From assembly GCA_023432805.1 (NCBI GenBank), contig JAEYUG010000119.1, positions 1 to 64,000 of the forward strand: 64,000 nt of DNA, given 5' to 3'. Positions 9,011 through 18,752 of the stretch are shown piece after piece (within the stretch, counting starts at the first letter, position 1; each line of letters begins with the position of its first letter). This DNA is from Bacteroidota bacterium. Lineage in GTDB: Bacteria; Bacteroidota; Ignavibacteria; SZUA-365. A program made the position numbers and the translations under genes. Under the pieces are notes generated by a model. The model was not told the origin of the DNA. It did no database searches and saw only the letters and a program-made list of their open reading frames with translations.

Positions 9011-9982
9011 ATGCCCATCCTCTGCAACTACTACGTCACCTACCGGTGCAACGCCACCTGCGGGTTCTGCCACTTCGGCGACCACGCGCAGTTCCGTGCA
9101 TCGCAGCATGCCGCAACTGCCGATGTCCTGCGAAACCTTCCGCAGCTGCGCGCACAGGGCGTGCGCTTCATCGACTTCACCGGGGGCGAACCCCTGCTGC
9201 ATCCGCAGCTGGACCTGCTCTGTGCAGAAGCGCGAAGACTCGGGATGCGCACGAGCGTGACGACAAACGGACTCCTTTATCCGAAATACGCAGACCGCCT
9301 GGCAGGGAAGGTGAGTCTGCTGCACTTCTCGCTCGACAGCGCCGACCGCGCGCAGCATGATGCGCTGCGGGGCGTCCCCTGTTTCGATGCGGTGATGGAA
9401 TCCATTGCGATCGCCCGGCGGCTCGGAGAGCGCCCCGATCTGCTGTGCACCGTCACCGATGCCAATGCCGGGCAGCTCGAAGACGTCTATCGCATCGCCA
9501 GACAGAACGGGCTGATGCTCCTGATCAACCCGATCTTCAGTTATTTTCAGGACGAGACCTTGTCGGAGGACACCATGCGTGAGATCCGCCGCATCGCGCG
9601 CCGCCCGATGACGTACCTCAATCCCGCCTTCCTTGAACTGCGTCGCCGCGGGGGTAACGACCCCGCCGATCCTCTCTGCCGCGCCGTCTCGCGCGTGATC
9701 GTCATCTCACCCGACAACAAACTGCTGCTGCCCTGCTACCATCTCCACTTCGAGAGCATCCCCATCGGCACCGACCTCGCCGGCGCCTGCGCCTCGCCGC
9801 GCCGCGCCTGGCATCAGATGCACGAGGGACGCCACGACGTCTGCAGGGGATGCACCATCAACTGCTATTTCGAGCCCTCCTTCGCGTTCCCCACCTCGAT
9901 GCTCGCCCTCTCGAGCGTGCCATCGAAGCTGCGCTACGGTATCGGCAAGTACATCCGGCAATCCCGGTGGATGTCGTTTTGA
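9011..9982 (+). CDS. Radical SAM protein with SPASM-like C-terminal cysteines
   Basis: This 323-residue soluble enzyme carries the [4Fe-4S]/SAM motif CNATCGFC (Cys13, Cys17, Cys20), the GGEP motif (DFTGGEPLLHP) and TTNG, as in MoaA/HpnH-like radical SAM proteins. Later cysteines (LPCYH, then CRGCTINCYF near residue 285) may hold a second cluster as in SPASM or twitch domains. The substrate is unknown, and no peptide precursor or hopanoid/cofactor genes are adjacent. It stands alone: mtgA is divergent, and the Bat operon promoter lies downstream. Confidence 0.8.
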   Translation: MPILCNYYVTYRCNATCGFCHFGDHAQFRASQHAATADVLRNLPQLRAQGVRFIDFTGGEPLLHPQLDLLCAEARRLGMRTSVTTNGLLYPKYADRLAGKVSLLHFSLDSADRAQHDALRGVPCFDAVMESIAIARRLGERPDLLCTVTDANAGQLEDVYRIARQNGLMLLINPIFSYFQDETLSEDTMREIRRIARRPMTYLNPAFLELRRRGGNDPADPLCRAVSRVIVISPDNKLLLPCYHLHFESIPIGTDLAGACASPRRAWHQMHEGRHDVCRGCTINCYFEPSFAFPTSMLALSSVPSKLRYGIGKYIRQSRWMSF

Positions 9983-10004
9983 CCCGCTGCCGGCATCGTC
10001 ACGG

Positions 10005-10037
10005 GTTGCATCACATCCAGCTCCACACATACTTTTG
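10005..10037 (+). promoter_or_regulatory. Promoter of the moxR-bat operon
   Basis: GTTG (10005-10008), a 21-base spacer and a perfect TACTTTTG (10030-10037) match the TTTG/TAnnTTTG promoter. Transcription would start near 10044, giving a leader of about 105 bases before moxR. That leader contains an inverted repeat GGCGTT...AACGCC around 10114-10134. Confidence 0.6.
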
Positions 10038-10148
10038 TGGATGTCTCATGCGTACACACCTCTGTTCCCATGATGCATCCGCGACGTCCTGCACATGCGT
10101 CATCACTTGCAGGCGTTTTTTCATGCAACGCCCAATCGGAAGCCGCCC

Positions 10149-11138
<990 letters not shown>

Positions 11139-11159
11139 TCGAACGCCCGCCAAGAGACC

Positions 11160-12035
11160 GTGGATACCAAGGAGATCATCCGCAACGTCCGTCAGATTGA
11201 GATCCGCACGCGCGGACTCGTCAACCAGCTCTTTTCCGGTGAATACCACAGCGTGTTCAAGGGCAGGGGCATGGAGTTTTCCGAGGTGCGCGAGTATCAG
11301 TTCGGAGACGATGTACGCACGATCGACTGGAACGTGTCCGCCCGCTTCAACCGTCCCTTTGTCAAGGTCTTCGAAGAGGAGCGCGAACTCACCGTGATGC
11401 TCGTCGTCGACATGAGTGGTTCGCAGAGCTTCGGCACAGCCTCGAAGTTCAAGCGCGCCGTTGCCGTCGAACTCTGCGCCGTGCTCGCCTTCAGCGCGAT
11501 CAAGAACAACGACAAGGTCGGACTCATCCTCTTCACCGACCGCATCGAAAAGTTCATCCCTCCCAAGAAGGGCCGCTCGCATATCCTGCGCATCATCCGC
11601 GAATTCCTCGCCTTCACGCCTGAAGGACGAGGCACCGACATCCGCGGTGCGCTCGAATACCTCAACCACGTGATGAAGAAGCGCGCCATCACCTTTCTCG
11701 TCAGCGACTTTCTCGACGAGGGCTACGAACGTCCCCTCAAGATCATCGCCCGCCGGCACGACCTGGTCGCCATCCAGTTGCAGGATCCCCGCGAGGCTGC
11801 ATTGCCCGATGTGGGACTCGTCGTCATGCGCGATGCGGAAACCGGTACCGAGCGGTGGATCGACACGAGTCTGCGTGCGGTGCGCGAGGCCTACGCACGC
11901 AGCTGGGAGGTACGCCACGCCGCGCGGACGCGCATGTTTCTTGCTTCGAACGTCGATGCAATCTCGATCGACGTGCACGGGTCGTACATCCAGCCTCTCG
12001 TGCAGTTCTTCCGGATGCGGGAGCGACGCGCATGA
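11160..12035 (+). CDS. DUF58 domain protein (VWA-like)
   Basis: The 291-residue protein begins at GTG 11160, 21 bases after moxR. It contains the DUF58 signature GRGMEFSEVREYQFGDDVRTIDWNVSAR, split here across residues 35-62, and a VWA-like fold with MIDAS motif DMSGS (84-88). There is no signal peptide or membrane helix, so it is likely cytoplasmic and a partner of MoxR. The stop overlaps the next start (ATGA). Confidence 0.9.
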   Translation: MDTKEIIRNVRQIEIRTRGLVNQLFSGEYHSVFKGRGMEFSEVREYQFGDDVRTIDWNVSARFNRPFVKVFEEERELTVMLVVDMSGSQSFGTASKFKRAVAVELCAVLAFSAIKNNDKVGLILFTDRIEKFIPPKKGRSHILRIIREFLAFTPEGRGTDIRGALEYLNHVMKKRAITFLVSDFLDEGYERPLKIIARRHDLVAIQLQDPREAALPDVGLVVMRDAETGTERWIDTSLRAVREAYARSWEVRHAARTRMFLASNVDAISIDVHGSYIQPLVQFFRMRERRA

Positions 12036-13045
12036 GTCGACGCATGTCATCTGCCTCCACCATGGCATTCCTTTTCGTGCTGTGCTGCGCCATCCCCCTC
12101 CATGCACAGAACGTGCACGTGACTGTCGCGGTCGATTCGCTCACGAGCCGCATCGGCGAGTGGATCGAGGCTCGGGTACTGGTGGATGTTCCTGCGGGTC
12201 ACACCGTAGTGCTGCCAGAGAAGGCGGAGGATTTCGGGGGCATCGACCTTGTGTCGAGCCAGCCCGAGGTCCGCACTGCGGAAGCCGGTCGTACCCGCAT
12301 CGAACGTGCGTACACCCTCATCGTGTTCGACACCGGTGCGGTGCCGCTCACGGCGCGGGTCGCCTGGCGTGTACAGGGTGATACGACGACGCATGTGGCG
12401 ACCGCGTCGTTGACGCTGCAGGTGGCCGGGGTGGAGATCGACACGACCGCCTCGTTCAAGGACATCACCGACGTGCTCGACGTGTCGCTCTCGCTCTGGG
12501 ACTGGCTGCTGATCATCGCGATCGTGCTGGCAGTGCTCGCCGCGACGTGGTATGGCTGGCGATATTACAAGAGGCGTCGCGACATGGTGGTGGGCCTCGA
12601 ACCCGATGAGCCGGATGTTCCCGCGTACGATCTCGCACTCGAGCAATTGCACGCGCTGGAGCAGGCGCGTGTGTGGGAGCGTGGGGAACACAAGACCTAT
12701 CAGTCCGATGTCACAGGCGTGCTGCGCGAGTACATCGAACGTGCGCATGACGTGCCCGCGCTCGAGCAGACGACGCATGAGATCATCGGGGGTGTGGCTC
12801 TTGCTGGATTTGCACCCGACACCATCGCGAAACTCGAGCAACTGCTGCGGCGGGCCGACATGACCAAGTTTGCGAAGTACACCCCGAGCATCGACGAGCA
12901 TCGGGCGAGTCTGGTCGGTGCATACGATGTGCTTGAACACGGGCACGTCCTGGAATCGCGACGCAACGCCGAGCGGCGCATGCGCGAGGCTGCGGGCGAA
13001 GAAGCCGCGGGATCTACTGAAGCAGCACCGGAGTCCCGGCAATGA
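12032..13045 (+). CDS. Bat-operon membrane protein with signal peptide and one transmembrane helix
   Basis: ATG 12032 overlaps the DUF58 stop. The 337-residue product has a signal peptide ending near LHAQN, a beta-rich periplasmic domain of about 120 residues with BatD-like flavour, one transmembrane helix (LIIAIVLAVLAATWYGW, about 150-170) followed by KRRR, and a helical cytoplasmic C-terminus. An equivalent gene commonly sits between DUF58 and batA in Bacteroidota, so a role in the Bat complex is inferred from position and topology. No enzymatic motif is visible. It overlaps batA by four bases. Confidence 0.7.
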   Translation: MSRRMSSASTMAFLFVLCCAIPLHAQNVHVTVAVDSLTSRIGEWIEARVLVDVPAGHTVVLPEKAEDFGGIDLVSSQPEVRTAEAGRTRIERAYTLIVFDTGAVPLTARVAWRVQGDTTTHVATASLTLQVAGVEIDTTASFKDITDVLDVSLSLWDWLLIIAIVLAVLAATWYGWRYYKRRRDMVVGLEPDEPDVPAYDLALEQLHALEQARVWERGEHKTYQSDVTGVLREYIERAHDVPALEQTTHEIIGGVALAGFAPDTIAKLEQLLRRADMTKFAKYTPSIDEHRASLVGAYDVLEHGHVLESRRNAERRMREAAGEEAAGSTEAAPESRQ

Positions 13046-14040
13046 TGGACGGCATCACGCAGTTTGCGAATCCCGAGTTGCTCTGGCTGCTTGCGGGGCT
13101 TCCCCTCGTGGTTACGTGGTATGTCTGGAAGGGGCGCAGGGCGTTTGCGGCGGTGCGGCATCCTTCCCTCAGGCATCTGGATGATCTGCCGTCGGGGTGG
13201 CGTGTGCGACTGCGGCATGTGCCGTTCGCGTTGCGCGTGCTGGCGCTGGCGGCTCTCATCGTCGCGCTGGCCAGGCCGCAGACCTCGGCGCGTGGCGAGA
13301 ATGTGTATCGCGAGGGCATCGACATCACGATCGCGCTCGACATTTCCGGATCGATGCTGGCGGAGGATCTGCGTCCCAACCGGCTCGCGGCAGCCAAGAC
13401 GGTCGCAAAGGATTTCATCGAGGGGCGCATGAACGACCGGATCGGTCTCGTGATCTTTGCCGGTGAGAGTTTCACGCAATGTCCCCTTACCACCGACTAC
13501 GACGTGTTGACGGACCTTCTCGACAAGGTGAAGATGGGCAATCTCGTTGACGGTACTGCGATCGGGGAGGGTGTGGCCAATGCGGTCAACCGCATGCGTG
13601 CGAGCCAGGCCAGGAGCAAGGTGATGATCGTGTTGACCGACGGTGTCAACAACATGGGATCGATCGATCCCCTCACCGCGGCGGAGATCGCGGCGACCTT
13701 CGGCATCCGCATCTACACGATCGGCGTGGGCACACGCGGATCGGCGCCGTATCCCGTGCAGACGCCCTTCGGCATCCAGTACCAGAACATGCCGGTCGAG
13801 ATCGACGAGGCGATGCTCAGGCAGGTGTCTGCCGCCACGGGGGGCTCGTACTTCCGCGCGACGAGCAACCAGAAGCTGCGCGACATCTACGGCGAGATCG
13901 ACCAGCTCGAGCGCACGCGGGTGGAGGTGCAGGAGTTCCGGCGATACACCGAGCTGTTCTCGCGCTTCCTCATCCTGGCCTTCCTGCTGCTCGCGCTGGA
14001 GTTCCTGCTGCGCACGTTCGTGTTTCGGAAGATTCCCTGA
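13042..14040 (+). CDS. batA: BatA, VWA-domain membrane protein
   Basis: The 332-residue protein has the BatA plan: two N-terminal transmembrane helices (about 11-29 and 62-78), a VWA domain with an intact metal-ion-dependent adhesion motif DISGS (100-104) and TDG in LTDGVNN, and a C-terminal transmembrane helix. In Bacteroides the Bat proteins were linked to aerotolerance. ATG 13042 overlaps the previous TGA; ATG 13045 is an equally possible start. Confidence 0.88.
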   Translation: MMDGITQFANPELLWLLAGLPLVVTWYVWKGRRAFAAVRHPSLRHLDDLPSGWRVRLRHVPFALRVLALAALIVALARPQTSARGENVYREGIDITIALDISGSMLAEDLRPNRLAAAKTVAKDFIEGRMNDRIGLVIFAGESFTQCPLTTDYDVLTDLLDKVKMGNLVDGTAIGEGVANAVNRMRASQARSKVMIVLTDGVNNMGSIDPLTAAEIAATFGIRIYTIGVGTRGSAPYPVQTPFGIQYQNMPVEIDEAMLRQVSAATGGSYFRATSNQKLRDIYGEIDQLERTRVEVQEFRRYTELFSRFLILAFLLLALEFLLRTFVFRKIP

Positions 14041-14045
14041 TCGCC

Positions 14046-15095
14046 ATGATACGATTCGCACATCCGGAATACTTGTATCTGCTGTTCGTGCTGCCGGCAC
14101 TTGCGGCGCTGCTGTGGCTCGTCTGGTGGCGCGGAATGCGCACGGTACGGCGTTACGGAGCACGCGACACGGTGCTTTCGATGGTGCACGCACGCAGCCG
14201 GGTCAAGTACTGGCTGCGCGGCGGTGTCTGGCTCCTGGCCATCGCGGCGCTCATCGTCGCCTGGGCGAATCCCCGTATCGGCACGAAGTACGAGGAAGTC
14301 ACGCGGTCGGGCATCGATCTGATCGTGGCCCTCGACGTGTCGAACAGCATGCTTGCAGCGGACATCACACCGAACCGCATGGCCATGGCCCGGCGCGAAC
14401 TCACATCGCTCATCGGCAATCTGAAGGGCGATCGCATCGGCATCATCGTGTTCTCGGGAGATGCGTACACGCAGCTTCCGCTCACGAGCGATTACAGTGC
14501 GGCGACCATGCTCGCCGATGTGATCGATGTCGGCATTGCGCCCAAGCCCGGCACGGCCATCGGTAGTGCGATCGCGCTGGCGCGTGAATCCTTCTCGAAG
14601 GAGGAGGGGAACTACAAGGCGATGGTCATCATCACCGACGGCGAGAATCATGAGGACGATCCCATCGAGGAGGCGAAGACCGCCGCAGAAGAGGGAATTG
14701 TCATCCACACCATCGGCATGGGCTCTCCGGAGGGGGCGCCGATTCCCGTGATGCGCAACGGACAGGTGGGAGGGTTCAAGACCGATGAGCAGGGACAGAC
14801 GGTGCTGACACGGCTCGACGAACAGACGCTCGCGCAGATCGCTTCGGCAACGGGTGGAACGTTCACGCGCGCCGCCAACGGACGGGACAATCTGGCCGCG
14901 GTGTTCGACAGCATCGAACGCATGGAGAAGAAGGAGTTCGGCACGCGCCAGTTCACGGACTTCGAAGACCGCTTCCAGTACCTGGTCGCGTTGGGCATGC
15001 TGCTGCTCATCGTCGAACTGATGATCTCGGAAACCCGCAATCGATTCCTTTCACGGTTTTCCATCTTTGCTGCCGGACCTCGCGAACAATGGTGA
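14046..15095 (+). CDS. batB: BatB, VWA-domain membrane protein
   Basis: This 349-residue paralogue of BatA has the same layout: two transmembrane helices at the N-terminus, a VWA domain with DVSNS (97-101) and ITDGENHED, and a C-terminal membrane helix (YLVALGMLLLIVELMI). An inserted loop (EGAPIPVMRNGQVGGFK) is typical of BatB. Five bases separate it from batA and it overlaps batC by seven. Confidence 0.88.
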   Translation: MIRFAHPEYLYLLFVLPALAALLWLVWWRGMRTVRRYGARDTVLSMVHARSRVKYWLRGGVWLLAIAALIVAWANPRIGTKYEEVTRSGIDLIVALDVSNSMLAADITPNRMAMARRELTSLIGNLKGDRIGIIVFSGDAYTQLPLTSDYSAATMLADVIDVGIAPKPGTAIGSAIALARESFSKEEGNYKAMVIITDGENHEDDPIEEAKTAAEEGIVIHTIGMGSPEGAPIPVMRNGQVGGFKTDEQGQTVLTRLDEQTLAQIASATGGTFTRAANGRDNLAAVFDSIERMEKKEFGTRQFTDFEDRFQYLVALGMLLLIVELMISETRNRFLSRFSIFAAGPREQW

Positions 15096-15994
15096 CGTGC
15101 ATGATTCCATCGCTGCGCGGCTGGCGTCGCGCATGCTGCCTGGCCCTGTTCGGCTGTGCGGCATTTGTTCTTGCGCCTGCCCAGCATGCGGTGGCGCAGT
15201 CGTATCGCTCGACGGTCAACGACGGCAACGACCTGTACCGGCAGAAGCAGTACGATCTGTCGAAGGAGCAGTACCGTCGGGCCGCGACGCTCGACACGGG
15301 CAGGATCGAGAGTCCCTTCAACCTCGGCAACGCCGAATACCGTACCGACAACTTCCCCGAGGCGCTCGGACTCTACAAGAAGGCGGGGGAGAAGGCACGC
15401 AGCACAGGCGAGGCGTCACGACTGTTCTACAATGCCGGCACGACATTCCTGGCCGCTGCCGACAAGGGCGTGCCCGCGATCCCGGATCCCTCGGCCGGAC
15501 AGGGCGACGAGGCGCGGATGAAGGACTATCGTCATGCGATCGGGATGTTCAAGGAGGCGCTCAAGCTCGATCCGAAAGACGAGCAGGCACGGTACAATCT
15601 CATGTACGCCCTGCGGAAGCTGCGAGACCTCGAGAACCAGCAGAAGAACAAGAACGACGACAAGAAGCAGAAGCAGGACCAGAAGAACGAGAAGAACCAG
15701 GACGACAAGAACAAGGACAAGGACAAGCAGGACCAGAACAACAAGAACGATCAGCAGGACAAGAAGGATCAGCAGGACAAGCAGCAGAAGCAGGATCAGA
15801 ATCAGGACAAGCAGCAGCAAAGGCAGAACGACAAGCAGGATCAGCAGGAGCAGCGGAAGCCGCAGGATCAGCGGCAGATGTCGAAGCAGCAGGCCGAACA
15901 GATTCTCCGTGCACTCGAACGTGACGAGAAGGACCTCCAGAAGAAACTGCGCGCGAAGAAATCCGTACGCATCGATGTGGACAAGGATTGGTGA
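15089..15994 (+). CDS. batC: BatC, TPR protein with long Lys/Gln/Asp/Asn-rich tail
   Basis: The product is 301 residues from ATG 15089 (ATG 15101 is also possible). A signal peptide ends near AVAQS, then two or three TPR units (about 40-175; GNDLYRQKQYDLSKEQYRRA, FNLGNAEYR, YNLMYALRKL) suggest protein binding in the periplasm. Residues 181-268 are almost only K, Q, D and N and should be disordered and highly charged. A short helix (QILRALERDEKDLQKKLRAKK) ends the protein. Position between batB and batD supports the name. A low-complexity linker occurs in other BatC proteins, but this one is extreme. Confidence 0.8.
   Translation: MVTCMIPSLRGWRRACCLALFGCAAFVLAPAQHAVAQSYRSTVNDGNDLYRQKQYDLSKEQYRRAATLDTGRIESPFNLGNAEYRTDNFPEALGLYKKAGEKARSTGEASRLFYNAGTTFLAAADKGVPAIPDPSAGQGDEARMKDYRHAIGMFKEALKLDPKDEQARYNLMYALRKLRDLENQQKNKNDDKKQKQDQKNEKNQDDKNKDKDKQDQNNKNDQQDKKDQQDKQQKQDQNQDKQQQRQNDKQDQQEQRKPQDQRQMSKQQAEQILRALERDEKDLQKKLRAKKSVRIDVDKDW
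15629..15892 (+). repeat. Low-complexity AAG/CAG/GAC/AAC codon tract in batC
   Basis: Eighty-eight codons drawn almost only from Lys (AAG), Gln (CAG), Asp (GAC/GAT) and Asn (AAC). The shared second-position A and the absence of T leave the +1 frame open as an Arg/Ser/Thr-rich shadow running into batD, and the reverse strand open as a Leu/Val-rich shadow. Confidence 0.85.
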
Positions 15995-15995
15995 C

Positions 15996-17882
15996 ATGCT
16001 CCCGCGAATGACAACCGGCAACCACATGGCTCACGCGATGGTCCGCATCGCGCATGCAGTGCTCGTCGTCCTGCTGGTCGTCGCATGTGTGGCACCTGCA
16101 CAGGGGCAGGATGTCACATTCACGGCGGGCGCGAGTTCCACCCAGGTCGCTGCGGGACAGCAGTTCCAGATCACTTTCACGCTGGCGGGTGGGAGCCTGC
16201 GCTCGTACAAGGATTTTCGACAGCCCGACATGAACGTGCACTTTCTAACGCTCATGGGTCCCAGTACCTCGCAGCAGATGCAGATCATCAATGGTCGCGT
16301 CTCGACCTCGATCTCATGGACCTACGTGCTGCAACCGCGCAGCACCGGCACGTACACGATTCCGCCGGCGTCCATCACATACGACGGACAGACGCTCAAG
16401 ACGAACTCCCTTACGATCAAGGTGAGCGCCGGCGCGGCCGGAGGTGGAGCGCAGCAGCAACAGCAACAGCAGCAGCAGAAAGGCGACGCGCCGGATGTGA
16501 ACCTGGGAGACAACCTGTTCATCCGTGCCATCGTCGACACGCGCACCGTGTACGTCGGCGAGCCCGTGACGGTGACCTACAAGCTCTATTCGCGCGTCGC
16601 ATTCAATCTCGACAGTCCCATCAAGCTGCCGCGCATGGTCGGCTTCTGGTCGGAGGATCTGGAGAGTCCCACGCAACTGCGTCCCGTCGTCGAGGTTTAC
16701 AACGGCAAGCAGTACGAGACGTACATGATGAAGAAGGTCGTGTACTTCCCGACCCAGGCCGGCGATCTTGCGATCGAACCCTTCGAGATCAACTGCACCG
16801 TGCAGGTGCGGCAGAAGCGCAAGACCGGCGACGACTTCTACGACCGTTTCTTCGCCGATCCCTTCTTCGATTCCTATCAGAACGTGAAGAAGGCGCTCCT
16901 CACCGAAAAAATCGCCGTGAAGGTCAAGCCGTTGCCCGACGAGGGGCGACCTGCATCCTTCAATGGTGCCGTCGGTGATTTCACGATGGATGTCACTCCG
17001 GACCGACGGAAGCTGACGGCGAACGATGCCGTGACCTTGCGCATCGTCATTCGTGGCAATGGAAACCTCAAACTTCTCGAGGAGCCGGTCGTGACCGTGC
17101 CGGGTGGCATCGACCGCTTCGATCCCACGATCAACGAGGACATCACACGCGGGAGTGGGGTGATCGGTGGCGTCAAGTCCTTCGAGTATCTACTCGTGCC
17201 CCGCTATCCTGGCAGCTTCACCGTCGAACCCGTCGAATTCAGCTACTTCAATCCCGCCCGGAAGCGCTACATCACGTTGCGGTCCGCGGAGCTTCCGCTC
17301 GAGGTTGCGCCGGGGAAGGATGGTGACGGTGACAAGGTGCCGGCCTACATCGGTTGGCAGCGGCAGGATGTCAGGCCGCTCCTTCCCGCGCCCGCATCCC
17401 TTGTTTCCACCGACACCGGTGCACCTGCAGGCGGACTGTTCGTCGCGATGTATGTGCTGCCGCTGCTTGCGCTCGCTGGTGCGCTCGTGGCGCGACGCCG
17501 TTATCTGGTACTGCATGGAGATGTGACGGGGATGCGCATGCGGCGCGCCGGCCGACTGGCCGACAAACACCTTGCGCGGTCGAAGTCCCACCTGGAAGCC
17601 GGGCGCATCGATGCCTACTATCTGGAGATCGCCAGGGCGCTCTGGGGCTATACGCAGCACCGCCTGGCGCTTCCGACCTCGGAAACATCCATTGACGCGG
17701 TGATGGACCGGTTGACCCGGCGAGGCGCGGGTGAGGACGTGGCAACTTCGCTGCATGCTGCACTCGAACGCATCGAGTATGCGCGGTTCTCACCGACGCG
17801 CGCGTCGAGCGAGGAGATGCTGCAATTGTACGACCTGTCCAAGCGGGCGATCATCGACACCGAACAGGCCTTGAAGGGATGA
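15996..17882 (+). CDS. batD: BatD-family protein
   Basis: The 628-residue protein starts at ATG 15996, two bases after batC; the open frame reaches back to 15534 only as a shadow of the batC low-complexity tract. Signal peptide (VLVVLLVVACVAPAQGQ) is followed by repeated Ig-like beta domains (TFTAGASSTQVAAGQQFQ; NLFIRAIVDTRTVYVGEPV; FTMDVTPDRRKLTANDAV), as in the BatD family. A run of nine Gln (about residues 152-160) links the first two. One transmembrane helix (FVAMYVLPLLALAGALVARRR) and a helical cytoplasmic tail end the protein. It probably scaffolds the periplasmic side of the Bat complex. Confidence 0.85.
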   Translation: MLPRMTTGNHMAHAMVRIAHAVLVVLLVVACVAPAQGQDVTFTAGASSTQVAAGQQFQITFTLAGGSLRSYKDFRQPDMNVHFLTLMGPSTSQQMQIINGRVSTSISWTYVLQPRSTGTYTIPPASITYDGQTLKTNSLTIKVSAGAAGGGAQQQQQQQQQKGDAPDVNLGDNLFIRAIVDTRTVYVGEPVTVTYKLYSRVAFNLDSPIKLPRMVGFWSEDLESPTQLRPVVEVYNGKQYETYMMKKVVYFPTQAGDLAIEPFEINCTVQVRQKRKTGDDFYDRFFADPFFDSYQNVKKALLTEKIAVKVKPLPDEGRPASFNGAVGDFTMDVTPDRRKLTANDAVTLRIVIRGNGNLKLLEEPVVTVPGGIDRFDPTINEDITRGSGVIGGVKSFEYLLVPRYPGSFTVEPVEFSYFNPARKRYITLRSAELPLEVAPGKDGDGDKVPAYIGWQRQDVRPLLPAPASLVSTDTGAPAGGLFVAMYVLPLLALAGALVARRRYLVLHGDVTGMRMRRAGRLADKHLARSKSHLEAGRIDAYYLEIARALWGYTQHRLALPTSETSIDAVMDRLTRRGAGEDVATSLHAALERIEYARFSPTRASSEEMLQLYDLSKRAIIDTEQALKG

Positions 17883-17886
17883 TGCC

Positions 17887-18663
17887 ATGACGCGCATGCA
17901 CACGACCATGGTGTTCACGTTCGCGCTCGTTCTGCTGTCCGCTGCATGCAGTCATGCTGCAGGCGGGTCGCCCGAGCGCCTGTTCGCGGAGGCGGGATCG
18001 CTGTACGCGAAGGGACGCTACACAGAGGCGATCGACATCTACCATGAACTGCTGGCAAGTGGTCACGCCACAAAGGAAGTCTACTCGAATCTCGGCAACG
18101 CACAGTTCAAGAATGGCAGGCTCGCCGAGAGCATCCTCGCATACCGGCGCGCCGCACGGTTGGATCCTTCCGACGCGAACCTGCAGCACAATCTCAACGT
18201 CGCCAATGCCCGGTTGCGCGACCGGGTCGAGCCGATGCCACTCCTGTTCATCGTCGAATGGTGGAACGCGCTCAAGCAGGGCAGCACGGCTGCGACGCTG
18301 TTCTGGTGGAGCGTTGCGTTCTTCTGGCTGCTGGCTGCGTTCGTCTATGTGTTCTTCGGGTATGCGCATCTCGCATTGCGACGCGTCGCGCTCGGGCTCG
18401 GATCGCTCGTGTTCATCGTCTGGGCCACCGCGCTCGCGATGTATCTCGACAAGGCGGACGATGAGCGGACACGGCGGGGTGCCGTCGTCATGCAGGCGCA
18501 GGTGTCTGTGCGAAGTACGCCCGATGCGACAGGCATCGAGAGCTTCGTGGTGCATGAGGGACTCACCATCGACGTGCTCGAAGAGAAGGGATCGATGAGC
18601 CGCGTCCGTCTGGCCGACGGCAAGGATGGCTGGTTACCCACCTCCTCGATCGAACGCATCTGA
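17887..18663 (+). CDS. batE: BatE, TPR and SH3-like membrane protein
   Basis: This 258-residue protein has a signal sequence (possible lipobox LLSAAC), two TPR units (ERLFAEAGSLYAKGRYTEAIDIY; YSNLGNAQFKNGRLAESILAYRRA), two transmembrane helices (about 140-160 and 170-190) and a C-terminal bacterial SH3-like domain (VSVRSTPDATG...VRLADGKDGWLPTSSIERI) that could bind peptidoglycan. It is the last gene of the operon, four bases after batD. Confidence 0.82.
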   Translation: MTRMHTTMVFTFALVLLSAACSHAAGGSPERLFAEAGSLYAKGRYTEAIDIYHELLASGHATKEVYSNLGNAQFKNGRLAESILAYRRAARLDPSDANLQHNLNVANARLRDRVEPMPLLFIVEWWNALKQGSTAATLFWWSVAFFWLLAAFVYVFFGYAHLALRRVALGLGSLVFIVWATALAMYLDKADDERTRRGAVVMQAQVSVRSTPDATGIESFVVHEGLTIDVLEEKGSMSRVRLADGKDGWLPTSSIERI

Positions 18664-18669
18664 TCTCCC

Positions 18670-18697
18670 GTCGCCGCATTGGATGGCAATGCGCGAC
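18670..18697 (+). terminator. Strong hairpin after batE (possible terminator)
   Basis: GTCGCCGCATTG (18670-18681) pairs with CAATGCGCGAC (18687-18697), an 11-base-pair stem with a single bulged C and a five-base loop. No T-run follows, but a 10-base palindrome GCAATATTGC (18700-18709) does. It may end the Bat transcript or protect its 3' end. Confidence 0.45.
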
Positions 18698-18752
18698 GTG
18701 CAATATTGCGCAGGCACTGCCGCGCACCCCATCACACATTCCGAGTCCGTTG

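Noticed and set aside
15629..15892. Possible CRISPR or tandem DNA repeat
   Set aside because: No regular unit or spacers; it is codon-level low complexity inside batC.
15534..15995. 154-residue Arg/Ser/Thr-rich N-terminal extension of batD
   Set aside because: It is the +1 frame of the batC low-complexity tract. The signal peptide and Ig-like domains begin at ATG 15996.
15416..16027. Leu/Val-rich minus-strand frame that looks like a membrane protein
   Set aside because: It is the complement of the batC Lys/Gln/Asp codons (CTT, CTG, GTC), not a real hydrophobic protein.
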